The notes beneath the pieces are model-generated. The model worked only from the letters and a program-made list of their open reading frames with translations. It did no database searches and was not told the DNA's origin. Of a stretch of 64,000 nucleotides of DNA, positions 37,601 to 51,300 are shown in pieces; position 1 is the stretch's first letter; each line of letters starts with the position of its first letter. The stretch comes from Synanceia verrucosa (lineage: Eukaryota > Chordata > Actinopteri > Perciformes > Synanceiidae), in NCBI GenBank assembly GCA_029721515.1, contig CM056556.1, positions 22,992,169 through 23,056,168 on the forward strand. The letters are read 5' to 3'. Position numbers and translations under genes: made by a program.

Positions 37601-39000
37601 CACATGAGGTTTCACGATCACATGACTGAAATCAGGAAGTGATAAATGTGAGGGAGATGCCAGACAGTCTCTCTTTGTTCTGCTAGCCAACTCAGCACAC
37701 CTGAGCTGGGTTCACTTCACATGCAGGTATGGGGGAGGGTCATTTAGGCATATGTCGGGTCAGTTATTAAAACATAGATTTAATATTTATTTATTCCATT
37801 TCATCAGGATAATCTAGTGTGTTTGCTCCTTGCGGAGAACACAGACCACTGCATGGCCTTTCCATATTGATGGGATCACCACATTGTGACTCCAGCTGTG
37901 GAGATATGGACACCGATGTGCTGGTAAATTATATAATGCTCATTTTTATTGACTGTGTAGTCATTTTATTTACTGTGTAGACATGACTACTTTAAGCCTC
38001 TCTTTGTGTCTGTAGCACTTGGAACGTTCAGCTACACTTGCATAGTCACTACGATGTGGGACAATTGAGCATACCTGCCAAGTAGGCCTATATTCATTGA
38101 TTGTTTTAAAGGTTAAATATGCTGTGGTGCTAAACTGAGCCGGCAACTAATGTGTTTTATTTTTCTCTTAGAGGAAGGACCAGGCCAGCAACTGTTTTGC
38201 TGTTAAAGCTTAGGTCGTTGTGAATTTAAGGTGTTCCTGTTTCTTTTCTTTTTGTTTTTTGTGTGCCTTTGGGGCCAATTGTCAGATGTAGGTCTGTGTG
38301 AACTGATTCAAATGTGTTGATGCGGGTTGTCCTCCTCTCTTTTATATGTGGTTTCTTTTTAGGCTGTTTCTGTATAAGGCCGGATTCGCACGGGTGTATG
38401 GTTCCTCTCCTTGGGGTGACCACATGGGTGAGACGCTGTAGTGGTGTGTAGTAGACCTATAACCGCAACACGGTGTGATATACTGTAGTGGTGTATTGAT
38501 GTTTTATGTGGTTAGTGTTAGCTGTGTTGCATGTGTGTTTTGGTGTTGGGTTTGCTGTCTCTTGTTTCTGGTCTCCCCAGGGGGCCCCTGAGGAAGAGGG
38601 GTCTTTTGCTCGTGCCAGTCTGACCTTCTTCTGAGTGAGGAGTTGCAACCAGTTGTCTTCTAAAATGTTCTACTTCGCATTGCTTTTTTTAAATGAATAT
38701 TTTGTATTTATAATAATTGAAATAAATTCGTTATTTTTTATATATATTTGCCTCATTGCCAACCGTCCCTGTCGTGGGGAAGACATTAGATAGCCACAAT
38801 ACATATAAAGGTAAACTATTAAGGCAAACTGAGGGGTCCCCTCTGCCCACTGTCAGGGGGTGGTGTTGTCAGTCAGTTGTATGGTTGTGCTACTTGCCAG
38901 GCACTACACATTCAAACAAAACTGTTAAAGGACCATGAGCAGAGATGACAACGGCACGATAACGCTTGTAAGAATGTTTCCGGAGGCATTTCCGTCTACA
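37601..39000. other. No gene seen
   Basis: Mixed sequence without a supported frame or recognised repeat. The G/T-rich part near 38230-38640 has only short frames on the minus strand. Confidence 0.4.
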
Positions 39001-39020
39001 TAGCAACGCGATAACGAGCG

Positions 39021-39054
39021 ACAACGGGTGACAACGGGTGACAACGGGTGACAA
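39021..39054. repeat. 10-bp minisatellite
   Basis: Three copies of acaacgggtg followed by a partial copy. Confidence 0.9.
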
Positions 39055-39635
39055 GGATGTAATACATATGCCACGCCGATAGGTGGTACTGAAAAGAAAC
39101 ACAGAGAGACCCACAAAAAAAGAATGAAACGATGCAACGAGCATGCGCATGATTAGTGCAGTCCTTGTTTACTACTACTTCCGGTGACGTGATGATGTGG
39201 GGTTGAAGGGGGTGTCCCAACTCATGTACGCAGGCCTTCAGTAGTCTTGGTGATACTCCATCTGGACCTGCAGCTTTGCTGGGGCACAGCCTCCTCAGTT
39301 CTCCATAAACTGCCCCTGGTGCTTAAAACTGGGGCCAGGCAAGCACCAAGTCTTTGCTGGTCCAGAGTAAGCACCGATTATGTTGGGGGTTTGAGGCGGG
39401 GTTATTACGACCAACAAGACCGGAGTAAATACTGCCTGGTTCAATCACAAATGTATTGAAAGGACTCCCTGGACATGCAGAAGTTTTGCACAAACTTGCT
39501 CACTGAAATCCAGAACAATAGTGTCCCAGCAGTACTGTGATCGTGGCTGTGCCCAGGCAATAGGCGACCTCCATCTCACAGGCAGCCGCGATACGATCTG
39601 TTCTCAAACAGGTTGCTGCTCGAAGCGATTAGTAA

Positions 39636-39865
39636 CAGCTGTATGGTGTTATATTTGTGCCACATTCCTGAGTGAGCAAAGACAGATTTCTAGTGAACAA
39701 ATTCAGATTTGAGCACAGAAAAAGGTTCTGTGCCTAGTAAATTTATTTTTGCACGTGCCACAATCACCGCTGAGTCTCAGTGTTTCTCCTGCTCGTGCAT
39801 TTGTTTGCTCAAAATCTGTCATTGTTTGCTCAGGAATGTGGCATAAATATAACGCCATACAGTTG
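39636..39865. mobile_element. Short foldback element
   Basis: cagctgtatggtgttatatttgtgccacattcctg at 39636 onward is mirrored by the complement ending at 39865 (caggaatgtggcataaatataacgccatac). The arms are about 54 bp each, with a spacer of about 120 bp. Nearby blocks (agcaccaag) suggest that it is the core of a larger element. Confidence 0.75.
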
Positions 39866-40615
39866 AACCAACTAAGCACCAGCACTGAACTAGCACCAAG
39901 TTCCTTTTGGTGGAAAAGGCGTATGAGTCAGGAAAGGGCCTACAAACTGTTTGTGGTAATGACGCATGGAATTTTCATGGCTGTTTTTATGATTGTTTTG
40001 ATCTTTAGTTATCCTTAGAGGGAAAAAAAAATCTGAATCAGCACCATCCAGGATGAGTGCTTTGGTTGCTGTGGAAGCCTGGCTCCCTCCCACCAATCAG
40101 GGGCAGCGAGCCCAGCCCGCCCAGGACGTCCTTCGCAGGCCAGAAAACAGTCCTGGGAGCAGTCAGGAGAAGGTCAGTGAGCAGCCTGTTCAGCAGCGGA
40201 GCCTCTGTGTACCCGTCACTGCATTGTCTCTGAATGAATGAGGCTGTCTAATTACTGGAGCAGCGACTGGGGCCACTAGCCTCGTTTACAAAAGACTCGA
40301 ACACGCAGGTTTGGTGCCAGAGAGCAAATCAAAACTAAATGGGTGATTAGAGAAGAATGTGGTTTACATACAAAGAGTCCCTCTGGGCAATTCTGTGATG
40401 AATACAATTAGACAAGAATGTTTTGCTATAAATATAAATTAAAGTTGATATGATTTAATTTTAAATGATGGGGGGAAGTAAACCAAGTAAAGACAACAGG
40501 AGATTTAATGATGCACCTATTCTTGTTTTTCCTTTGTGCTTTTTGTTTTTATTGTGATCATTTCCTATTTTTTTTCTAGTTTTATTTCTTGGTTTTGTTA
40601 ATCTCAAAGCAGACC

Positions 40616-41725
40616 TGGATGATTACACTCAAACTGTAATGGGTTACATTACAACCTGTATGGAAGCTGTTACTGTGAACAAGCATGTCAGGGTTTTCCC
40701 AAATCAGAAACCTTGGATTAATAAAAGCGTACAAACTTTACTCAAGGCCAGAGATGCTGCTTACAGGTCCAGGGATCGTGCCAGTTACAGCTCAGCCAGA
40801 GCCAACGTGAAAAGGGGCCTCAAGGAGGCAAAACTGGATTACAAAAAGGTAATAGAAGAACACTTTACAGACAAACTCAACATAAGTAAAATAAAACAAC
40901 TCATCATTGACTTTAGGAAGCACGGCGCAGACCTCCTGCCTCTGACCATCAATGGTAACTTTGTGGAGAGGGTACACACTTTTAAATTCCTGGGAACCAT
41001 CATCTCTGACAAGCTGACATGGACAGACAACACCATAGCTGCAGGGAAGAAGGTGCAGCAGCGACTACATTTCCTTAGACTGTTGAAAAAAAATGATGTC
41101 TGTGAGTGACTGAATAAAAAAACTATTCTATTCTATTCTATTCTAAACTGCTAGTGCTTTTTACCAGTCCACAATAGAGAGCATCCTGACTGTGCTGTAT
41201 GACTGTGTGGTTCAGCAGCTGACAAAAATCTTTTACTGAGAGTCATCAACTCTGCACAGAAAATCATTGGCTGTCCTCTTCTTCCTTTAGAGGAAATTGC
41301 TAACTGTAGACTGCTATCAAAAGCTGTTAAAATATCAAAGGACTCTTCTCACCGCGCAAATGCACTTTTTCAACTGCTGTCCTCAGGGACACAATGCAGG
41401 TGCCTCAAAATCAGAACCAGCAGGTACAGAGAGTTTTTTCAGTGCCTCTTTTAACCAGCCATAAGAAGGCACTTTAACCAATGTTTGCACTTTATTATTT
41501 ATTCTTTTAACTTTAAGCTTTATTGTTCATTTTGTGTGTTGATTGTTGGAAGATTGTTTTAATGTTTTTAATGTTTTATTATGTTGTATGGAAGAAGCAC
41601 TTTACTTATTATCAGTCTGTCTGGGAGGAACATAGAACTAAGTGGTAACGGCAGAATGTTAACTTCATTCTATGCCATGAGGAACCATCACCTTGACAAT
41701 AAAGAAAATAGAGTGAAATAAGTAG
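40616..41725 (+). mobile_element. Decayed, internally deleted LINE (Rex1/L2-like non-LTR element)
   Basis: The frame at 40639-41109 joins an upstream segment (KPWINKSVQTLLKARDAAYR ... ) directly to a late reverse-transcriptase segment (LIIDFRKHGADLLPL, then FKFLGTIISDKLTW and QQRLHFLRLLKKN). Most of the RT core and the endonuclease are missing. A TTCTA repeat (about 41125-41143) interrupts the frame, after which LLVLFYQSTIESILTVLYD resumes in broken frames. The end near 41700 (ccttgacaataaag) fits a 3' terminus. It cannot move by itself. Confidence 0.75.
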
Positions 41726-44700
41726 GACTAAAGATTAAATTGAACTAATAGCATAATGTAAAGTAGTGATTCATTAGGACATATTTAAGGAAATTAAAAA
41801 AAAGCCAGGTTTTTCATCATCCTTGAAATACAGTTTTGTGCAGAAGGTAACTCTCAAAATGTAAAACTCTGGTTAAGGTTAGGGCAGGTTGTTGAGCAGT
41901 GAGTCTTGCAAGAGTTTTTCCACACAGGGTTACCATCTAGATACCACCCCAAAACATGAGTTCTTGGGGTTTTGCTTTTGCCAAATAAGATGCAGGAGAA
42001 GCCATCCAATCCAGCTGAACGGAAACAACTTTTCCATCCCTGCCTGCAGCTGTCAGTAGGTCCTTGCAGGATGCCCATTGGTACAGATTTGTGATTTGTG
42101 AATTCACCTCAACGCTTTGGACATTTATTTTCACATGTTTATGATCATTTTAGCCTCTTCTGCATGTCCAGATTGTAGTGTGGATCATTCATTTGCAACA
42201 TTGTGATCCAATTTTTGCCCATCTAACATCTTCAAATGGACATATTTTTTAGTTCAAGGAAATAAATACTGGGGGTGGAGGCTATGAGTTGTATCAGTTT
42301 TTGCATGATGTGTAATCCTTAGAGACAGACTGCACTGACCAGAGACCATCAGAGGCCACTGCTTTCTGAATAAATGAGCCTCGATGTGTTGTCAGTAGTA
42401 CTGTAGCACTGTTCACTGTGGTGGCCAGCTGAGAGGCAGACTCCCTCCGTCGTCACGACAACGGGAGGCAAGGACAATGGCGAGCTGTGTCCTCCTCAGT
42501 TGGGCGGCATCAATGATGATGATGGTGAAACGATGGCAAGAGAAAAACAGCTGAGATTTGTGTGAGCATGACTCAGCAAACACACTGAACATTTTGGTTT
42601 CATGTTTTGTTTTTCATTTTGTCAAAATAAAAGTGAGATGTTGAATAACAGATGTTCTTGCAATGACTTGTTTCTGTTGTCTGTTCATGTCTGAGGAGGG
42701 TTCAGTTGTTTGCTGGACTGTAACTCGGAGTGGGTGAGGACATGTTGTGTTCGTCTTGACAGTACAGACAATGGCAGCTGTGTACCACAGCTGGACGGTA
42801 TTTCAGAGGCTCACTCTGCTTTTTTGTGTATTGACATGTTTCCTCCTATATCTCTTGTTCTTCTTAAAAGAATGCTATATTGCCAAGAGAACATTTACTT
42901 TTGATCAACAACAGAAATACACAAAGCAGTCAAACAAAAAAACTCACATTTACTTTGCATCTGTGAGCAAATCTATAAGAACACATTCCTATACCGCACT
43001 AGATTTTGCACCAAAAGTTTGTTTAGAAACTCCCGACAGTGCCAGTTTAGGCCCACCACCTTTTATCTGAACTTTGAACAGCACTGACAGCCCTGGTTTG
43101 TTTTTGTTTTTTAACTTCATCTGTGAGAAAAGTTACTGAAAGCTGAAATTTTGGGAAAAGTGATGCACGAATAAAAACATCTATTTTTAAATCTATTTTT
43201 TAATTAAAGTGACACTTCTCTGTCTAAAAAAAAACAAACGGTAACTCGGTCACATTAGTGAGTGCAAGTATTCTGCTACCAAACATAGTGAAGAGCAACT
43301 GATTCACAAGAACATCTGCAAACACATCACAGCATCAACAGCTATTTGCAATATATTACTGTACATCCCACTGACTCACTCACACAAAATAACATCCAAG
43401 AGAACTACACCATAGGTGCTTACAGTGACCATTAACCATAATTATTTATGTCCATTATCACAACATAGTCATTTAAGGTAACCCTTTATTTTAGGGAGCT
43501 CTAATTTCAGAATAATTTCCTCAAAACAATTACACAGTGAAGAGACTGTTCAATTGCTACATGTCCAATAAGTCAAATAAAAGGGACATTGTGTATCATG
43601 GGGGTGTTCTTTTGGCAGAATTGTAATATAATGTTATTATAAAAAAGTATCTTTAATGATCTTTAATGTATACATGCTTTGCCAATGATTTTGTGAGATG
43701 CTGCATCTTTAAGTAGCATAGAACACCCTTACAGTGAGTTTGCAACAGTTCAGCTGAAAATGTGAAAAATTAAAATTTATCAACAGGAGAGCATACAAAT
43801 CAATGTATATAATGGGGGATAAAACTTCTGTTGAAAGTTTAAAAAAAATGAATGATGAATTAGTATTTTGGACATGAATAGAGCAAATCTTTGCAAGTTA
43901 ACAGCTGTTTATAAATTCAACACAGCTGACTAAACTTGAACTAAAGGAACCTTTTTTCCCCCCTCAGTAAATTGTTATAAAATTACAGACAGAAAATAAA
44001 GCATTACCTAATTCACTTATCACGTGTCTATATATTAACACGATCGTGTGATCTCAAAATATGTGCAGAAGAATTCTGCAGGTCCACGCCTGCTCCTAGT
44101 TTCTGTAAATACAGTGACAAAAAAAAACAAAAAAAAAACTAAAATCAAACAAAGTAAAACTAAGTGCAGATTCAGTGAACACACTGGGGAGTAAATCAAA
44201 GGGACCCCTAGTATTTTTTTTTAACTAGACCATATTTCTCTATGTTTTTGTCAAACTGACAGATGGGGACAACATATTGTTTAACTGGTCCAGTCTTGAC
44301 GGACAGCTTGTAAGTGGCAATGAGCTGTGAGGGCATCCTTTCATGATACTTTACGTCTTTCAAAGCTACACTTTATGTAGTTAAACAAAACAAATGTCAG
44401 GTTGGCGTCTGTGTTTCCACCACTGATGTATTCGACTGTTGCCCTCCAGCAACACATCACCGCGCCAGATTTTAGAATGAGAATTCTCCTAGAGCTCGTC
44501 TCTTTTCAGAATGTTGCCCAACTCTTTGAGTGCCATTGACGGCTTTTGACATCAAAGTGTTTTTTCGACAGTGGGTCACCGATCGCAGTCTCCCGCAGCC
44601 TGTGAGTAGTTTCAGGGCTTCTGGGAGATGTAGTTGGAGCATAAAGAGTTAATATATGCCACGGAGATCAAAGCAGGAAGTGGAGACGATTGCATTTAGA

Positions 44701-45374
44701 GAGCAAAATGGTCAGATTCTGGACAAAAAGTGGTGATTTTGGTGAAAGTGGCCTCTACTCTACCCCTGATAAAACAAGAATGGAACAAGGTTTCCAAAAA
44801 CAAACACTTTCATTTGAGCTATTCAGTGTTTTCAGAGTCATAGTACAAAATATTCTGTAGGTCTTGAAATATGACTCAAAATGGGCAAAAATGCTGGCAC
44901 AGCGCACTTTCGGTTTTACAAAACGGCTGGCAATCAAAGAGTTAACAGTCAGAGTCTGTCATAGAAGAAACTTTTAGTGGATATAAATGATGGCACTAAC
45001 TTATCCCAGTGACATCATCTAACAGCCTGTGAGCAGGACTCTCAGTACTGAACCAGTATCAGTAATTGTTGTCCCCATTAACCAGTTAGAAACAAAAACC
45101 AGGCCCCAAGTTTCCCTGAAGAGGACTAAAAACATAAATGTTATGAACTAATACTAACTGTGTGCTCTGTCATGTATAAACTCTGTAAACAGTGAATGGA
45201 CGAACAGCGACGCCTTCAGTCTGTCCGTCAGTAAACATGAATGTATCCAGAGATTTTCTTTTAAACGGCAGGAATTTACAGCCAGATATGTCAACGCATC
45301 CACCAGTCAAATTCCTAATCGCATCACAGAAAAGATACATAAGCAGCTCCACCTGACTCTGTTGACCTCTGACC
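41726..45374. other. 3' flank of gpr37, no gene seen
   Basis: Likely holds the gpr37 3' UTR immediately below 45375. No clear poly(A) signal was chosen among several TTTATT motifs on the plus strand (for example near 43490). Frames are short. I see no tmem229a. Confidence 0.45.
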
Positions 45375-48300
45375 TCAGCAGTGTGTCCCCACAGTGCTGT
45401 AGGCAGCAGAAGTAGATGGCTCCCTGTGAATAGTGCTAAACGGTGACAGCTCCAGGTCGGTGGTGGTACACTCGTTTTCGGCATCGCTGGTGGTGGTGAT
45501 AGCTGCAGAGCGGGGCGGGCCGCACTCGTCGCAGCAGCAGCAGCAACAATCCAGGAAGGCTCTGGTGAATGGCTGGCACAGGCAGAACAGCAGAGCAGGC
45601 GTTACCGCAGATTTACAGAAGAGCAGCATCTGACTGACCAACTGCAGAATGTCCAGGGTTCTCCTGGGAATGCCGGCCGCCATGTACGCACTGATGATGT
45701 TGCAGATGTTCTCTGGAATGATGCAGAAGCCGTAGAGGATGGCCAACGCCACCACGGCGCAGTTCATCTGGCTCTCCAGCTGGATCTGCTTCTTGCTGCC
45801 ACGGACGCAGGTCCGCTCTGCACGACGAATCTTGCGAGCAGTGACCAGCGAGCTGCAAATGGTGAACAGCGTCGGCAAGCAGAAGTAACAGCCAAAGTAC
45901 CACCAGAGGCGAGCGCCCTCATAGGTGAGTCCTAGGACATACAGCGTGTCAGGGAGGTCGGTGGAAATACGGACTACGCAGCGTTCGCACGGCGTCACGT
46001 CGGGTGGGTCTCCATCTTCGGTGACCAGCTGTCGGATCAGCAGTTCAGGCAGCGCCAGCAGCAGAGCGCCCACCCAGATCACGCCGAGCTTTGCTGTGGT
46101 GGACGCCCAGTTCTCGATCATCTCGTAGTACATCTGCACATTGGTGGCCGCACGGAAACGATCGATGCACAAAGCGCACAGTGTGAAGGTCGTGACCCCG
46201 AGAGAAGCCACCTGGGAAAAAAAAAAGAGAAGCGTCAGGCTGCATGTTTCTGAAAAAATGACAAACTCATTCTTGTACTGTATGTAATATCTTTGTTCTG
46301 TAAAATCATAACATTATCTCCTAACATCACAACCAGCTTTCTCATAAAATTTCCACTGTTATTCTCGTAACATGACTAATTCTCCAATTTTTTTAATAAA
46401 AAAAAAATACTAAAAATACATTTCCGCCCTCACAGTGGTCCCTGTTGTGCTATTATTGGCAGCCTGTGTTTGGTCAGATTTTTAACATTATACTTTACTT
46501 TTAATTATTATCTTATCTTCTATTAATCTTAATTTAAAGAACACGCCACCATATTAATAAAATCCAGTAAATAAGATTAATTTCTTCACGCATACATAAG
46601 AGAGATCTTTTTACATTTGCATTTTTCCACTTAGTCCCTGCAACAACATTATAACACTACTTGTGCAATCTGAGCTACCGTTTTCCACAAATCTTTGCAT
46701 GTAAACTGTTAATTATTAAAGTACATCAATATTTTCTTACACCCCTCGTTCAGACATGAACATGCGTGGATTTCATACTGAGAGCTGAGGTACGCTGCAA
46801 TCCGGAAAGCGGCGTACCCTGTCAAAAATCCAGATGTATGAAACAGTGCGAAAACCTGAATCCACGCAGTTTCCCTTGATACATCCCAATCAGCATGGAA
46901 CTGAACGCACGTCGGCGTCGTGGAGTCCTCCCTCACTACGCCCAGAAATAAATATGCAAATTAATTTAAATAACCTTCCTATCTGAGCTGCTGTTCCACT
47001 AGCTTCTGTCATTGAAACAAACATTAACCCTCTTGATTTCAACAATAAAGGTAACAAGGTAACAGTTCCTCTTTTATCTACTTTCTTCTAACGTCATCTC
47101 ACCAACCTTTGGTCTGTGATCTCTGCAGTCTTAAGAGGCCTGATGCCATATTCACGTCATATAGGGAGGCTCAGGTAACATCAGGTAACTCCAAATGCAG
47201 GACAGATTTTAAACAAATTTTAAGAAAATAAAAATGCTCAATAAAATGTGACATTAATTCCATTCACAGTTTGTGTGGCTAATCTTCCTCACTGTTGTCT
47301 GTTGACGCATTGCTGTCATTAGGATGTAATTAAAAGAGCTCCAATCAAAGTTCAGCTGACGGAAAACTAAAGGAAAGATAGCTTCTCTTTGTTTCAAGTA
47401 TTAATTTGAATAATGTCACAGTCAACTCATTGTGTCCACACCAGTCTTTTCAAAATACAAAGGAACTGGTTAAGTTGATGCAGCAAAACCACTTAGAAAG
47501 TTTTCAGAAAATACCCTGATCAAGCATAACATAGTGACCACTGACAGGTGATGTGAATAACACTGATTAGTAAGGATCTGAGAGAATCTGACATCAAGAA
47601 CCAAACAGGGACGGCTAGAGGACTGGGTCAGAGCATCTCCAGAACTACAGCACTGGTGGGCTGTTCCTGGTCTGCAGTGGTCAGGGTCTATTAAAAGTGG
47701 CTCAAGGAAGGACCAGTGGTGAACCAGAGACAGGGTCATGAGAGGACAATGATCACTGATGCAGGTGGGGAGTGAAGGCTGGTCCTGGTGGTCTGATCCA
47801 ACAGACCAGAAAAGTTAATGCTACCGCTAATGAACTGCTTCTAGACAAACTCAGGTCTGCTGGCTTTGGCTCCAATGCTCTCAAATGGTTTAAAAACCAC
47901 TTAGCAGGTAGGACTCAATGTGTCCAAGCAGAGGGGCTTCAACTCGAGCTTTCTGGAGATGACTAAAGGTGTACCCCAAGGTTCCATTTTGGCGCCTATC
48001 TTATTCTCTCTTTTTATAAATGATGTAGGTAAAGATATTCCAGCTAAATTACATTTATATGCAGATGATACGATCATCTATACATCTGTTCCTTCTGTTG
48101 CACAGGCAAGTGAAGAACTTCAAACTGCATTTCAGTTACTGCAGAGCACATTGAATGGTCTAAAATTGACTTAAAAAGGCCACAAAACAAAATTCATGCT
48201 TTTATCAAATGCCTGTTTGCAAAGCTCTGACAACCTGAATATTTTCACGTCTGATGGCACATTGATTGAAAAGGTGTCCTCCTACAAATATTTAGGAATA

Positions 48301-51300
48301 TGGGTTGATGAAAAGCTTTCTTTTAATGTACACAGCTCTAATTAATTAATTAAACAACTCAAAGTGAAGATGTTTTTTATTTCAGGAATAAATCTTGCTT
48401 CACTTTCTCTGCAAAGAAAAAACTTGTGGAAGCCACCTTTCTTTCCATCATGGATTATGCTGATATTTTGTACATCCATGCGACCTCCTCCACCTTAAAG
48501 AGACCGTAACCACCTGGAGGCTTGTAGGTTGTAGCTGCTAGAACTGATAGAGAGAAGGTTGCTGAGATATTCTGGGAGTTTGTCTATAAAGCTCTATTGG
48601 GTAAACTCCCAGAATATCTCAGCAACCTTCTCTCTATCAGTTCTAGCAGCTACAACCTACGAGCCTTCAGGTGGTTACGGTTGAATGTTCCTCGTTTTTC
48701 AACAGCTCTGTGCAAAACAGCATTTTCCTATCATGCACCGTGGTCATGGAATCTTCTTCCAAAAACTTTCAGATTAAAAACACTTGTTTCCATTAATGAT
48801 TTTAAGAGTATCATAAACAAATGCAGTGAAGGAGGAATGTCACTGTTTTTCATGAGCCAGGTCTCTTTGAATAGCTGTTGTCTGTTTTACTGTTTTTAGG
48901 ATCTTACTGTTTCACCATCTTATTGTCCATTTACTGTATGTATCATGTACCTGTTTTTATTTCACTTTTGACTTTGTATGACTGCTATCTTGGCCAGGTC
49001 TCTCTTGTAAAAGAGATTTCCAATCTCAATGAGACTTCCTGGTTAAATAAAGGTTACATAAATGAAAAATGCTGCTGAAGATAGAAAGGAGTCAGAATAC
49101 ACAGAGCATCATAGTTTGCTGCATATGGGGATGTTTTGGCAGAAATAGGAAGACCATCACAATACTAGAAAGGTGGTCATAATATTATTTATGACAGTCA
49201 AGCTGCTAAACTAAACCTGCAACAGCGTTCTTGTGGGATTGTGGGAAATGGTGTTCAAGACTAAGGAAGCTATGGGTTTTATTTATGCATTTATGTGTGT
49301 TTGTGTGTATTATGGAAAACAGCAATTTGAGATTTAATCCTCCAACTGCTTTGTATGATTATGCTCCATTAAACAGTCAGAGGACTGATCTCAGATCTGT
49401 CTCAGTCTTAGCTCTGCCCTCTATTTGTTACATTATATTAATCTGTTGTTGTGTCATCTCAGACAAAGAGCTGCTGCTTTACAGAAGGTTAAACTCATCA
49501 AAAATGACCTTTTGTTTCCACACTTCACACTGAAAAGCTCTAATATTATATATATTATAAATATTATGTTATATAAATATTAACCACACATGGCTGTCAG
49601 AACTTTTGTTGAAAATGAGTTGATGCTCTAATTGAATAAATTTGCTGAATAAATTATGACATTGCTGATTTGGCTTTACTTGACATGACTGATCAGCTGG
49701 TATCTTTCCCTTCCACTACTACTTACAGACATGCATAGACTTTAGCGGCGTCATCGTCTAATCTCAGTCTGAGAGTCTTTATTAATCCTGATCTCCTGAT
49801 TGGGCGACAAAATGTCACATGCTTAACAGGTTTTGCCTTGTTGACACTGATCAGATTAAAGACCGGTCACACATTAAACCTGATTTAATCTGTAACTGCA
49901 GTCTGGAGCCCTTCTCCACCACCTTCTGCTCTGATGAGATCTGTTCAAATGAACCAGTCATGCACTGTAATAATGTCAATAACTACTTCTTCTGGGTGGG
50001 ACGGTGCACCAGGTGCAGCAAGAAGGTACTGGGTTCAATTCCCGGCCCGGGGCCTTTCTGTGTGGTTTGCATGTTCTCCCTGTGTCTGCGTGGGTTCTCT
50101 CCGGGTACTCCGGCTTCATCCCACCATCCAAAACTTAAATTGCCCATAGGTGTGAATATGAGGGTGAATGGATGTCTGTCTCTATGTGCCCTGTGATGAA
50201 CTGGAGACTTGACTAAGACAAGTCCCCCCCAGAAAATTAATGACTGGAACTACTTCTTGTAACATAAAACTTCCCAGCATTCATTTTGTTTGTGTTTAAA
50301 TTGACCAAAACGTTTTTTAAACATGCATAGGGAATTGTTAAAGGTGCTACATGTATGATTGGCAGCATTCCTATTGCTTCTGCATGGCTCTCAACATGGT
50401 GGCGTTGCTAATGGTGCAAGCAATGCAAACCGTGAAAAGAAAAAAAAACAAGTGAGTTCTTTTGTTTTTCAGCTGCCATGGCCTCATTATTGGCTGCTGT
50501 AATTGTTCCTCTTGTTGTTTCCAGAAGAAATTCCTGCACAGTGTGGCTCTAAATGTAAAAAAGGAAGAGAATCCCCAGAAATGTGTCTGAAGTTCAGCTG
50601 CAGATAATAAGAGGTTTTAGCACTCTGAGTTCAACAAAGTTTTAAGCCTTTTTTTGTACCAAATCTCCATCTTTGTGTGTCCCTGGAGGGCGTCTCGTTG
50701 CTGAGCTGTGGAGTGGGATTAACAGGAAGAGGGAAAAGTGCTGCAGAAGCCTCAGATGCTTTAGAAGTTTTTTCTTCACACAGAACAAAGACACAAGTAT
50801 GTTGTCCTCCTTCACTCACATTGGAATCCCACTATGAAGGACTCTTTTCAGAGCCAGTGTAAACAGGAGGAACACACTCAGTAACTGATGATTATTTCAA
50901 TGTAGGCTACCCATGAACATATGATAGCTAAAATGTTGGTCTGTGACAGGAAGTGAACTTAATTTTCCTTCATGAAGTCAAACGTGCAACACCTTTACTT
51001 TCCTGCCCTCTACATGAAGAACAAACTACATGCTGAATGTTGGCTCTGGTTATTAAAATGGGGCGTGGGCAGTCTGAGTAAGTCAGGACAACATTTAGTT
51101 TCTTTCATTCCGCTGCAGCTCTGCAGAACTATGACAACTGTTATTTATCCCTCAGCTCACCTTAATCACCTTAAATGCTGTAGTTCAGCATGTGCGATAT
51201 ATTTATTATATCATTGGTGTTTGGCTCAAATATGACATAAACTGTATTAATTTGTGTTTAACAGTAGTGCTCAGCATCATCCGCCATTAATTTCTCCATC

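Noticed and set aside
37203..37607. 134-codon plus frame
   Set aside because: Lies within a dispersed repeat and shows no conserved motif.
42747..43070. 107-codon plus frame with a hydrophobic segment
   Set aside because: AT-rich chance frame; not similar to TMEM229A or another known membrane protein.
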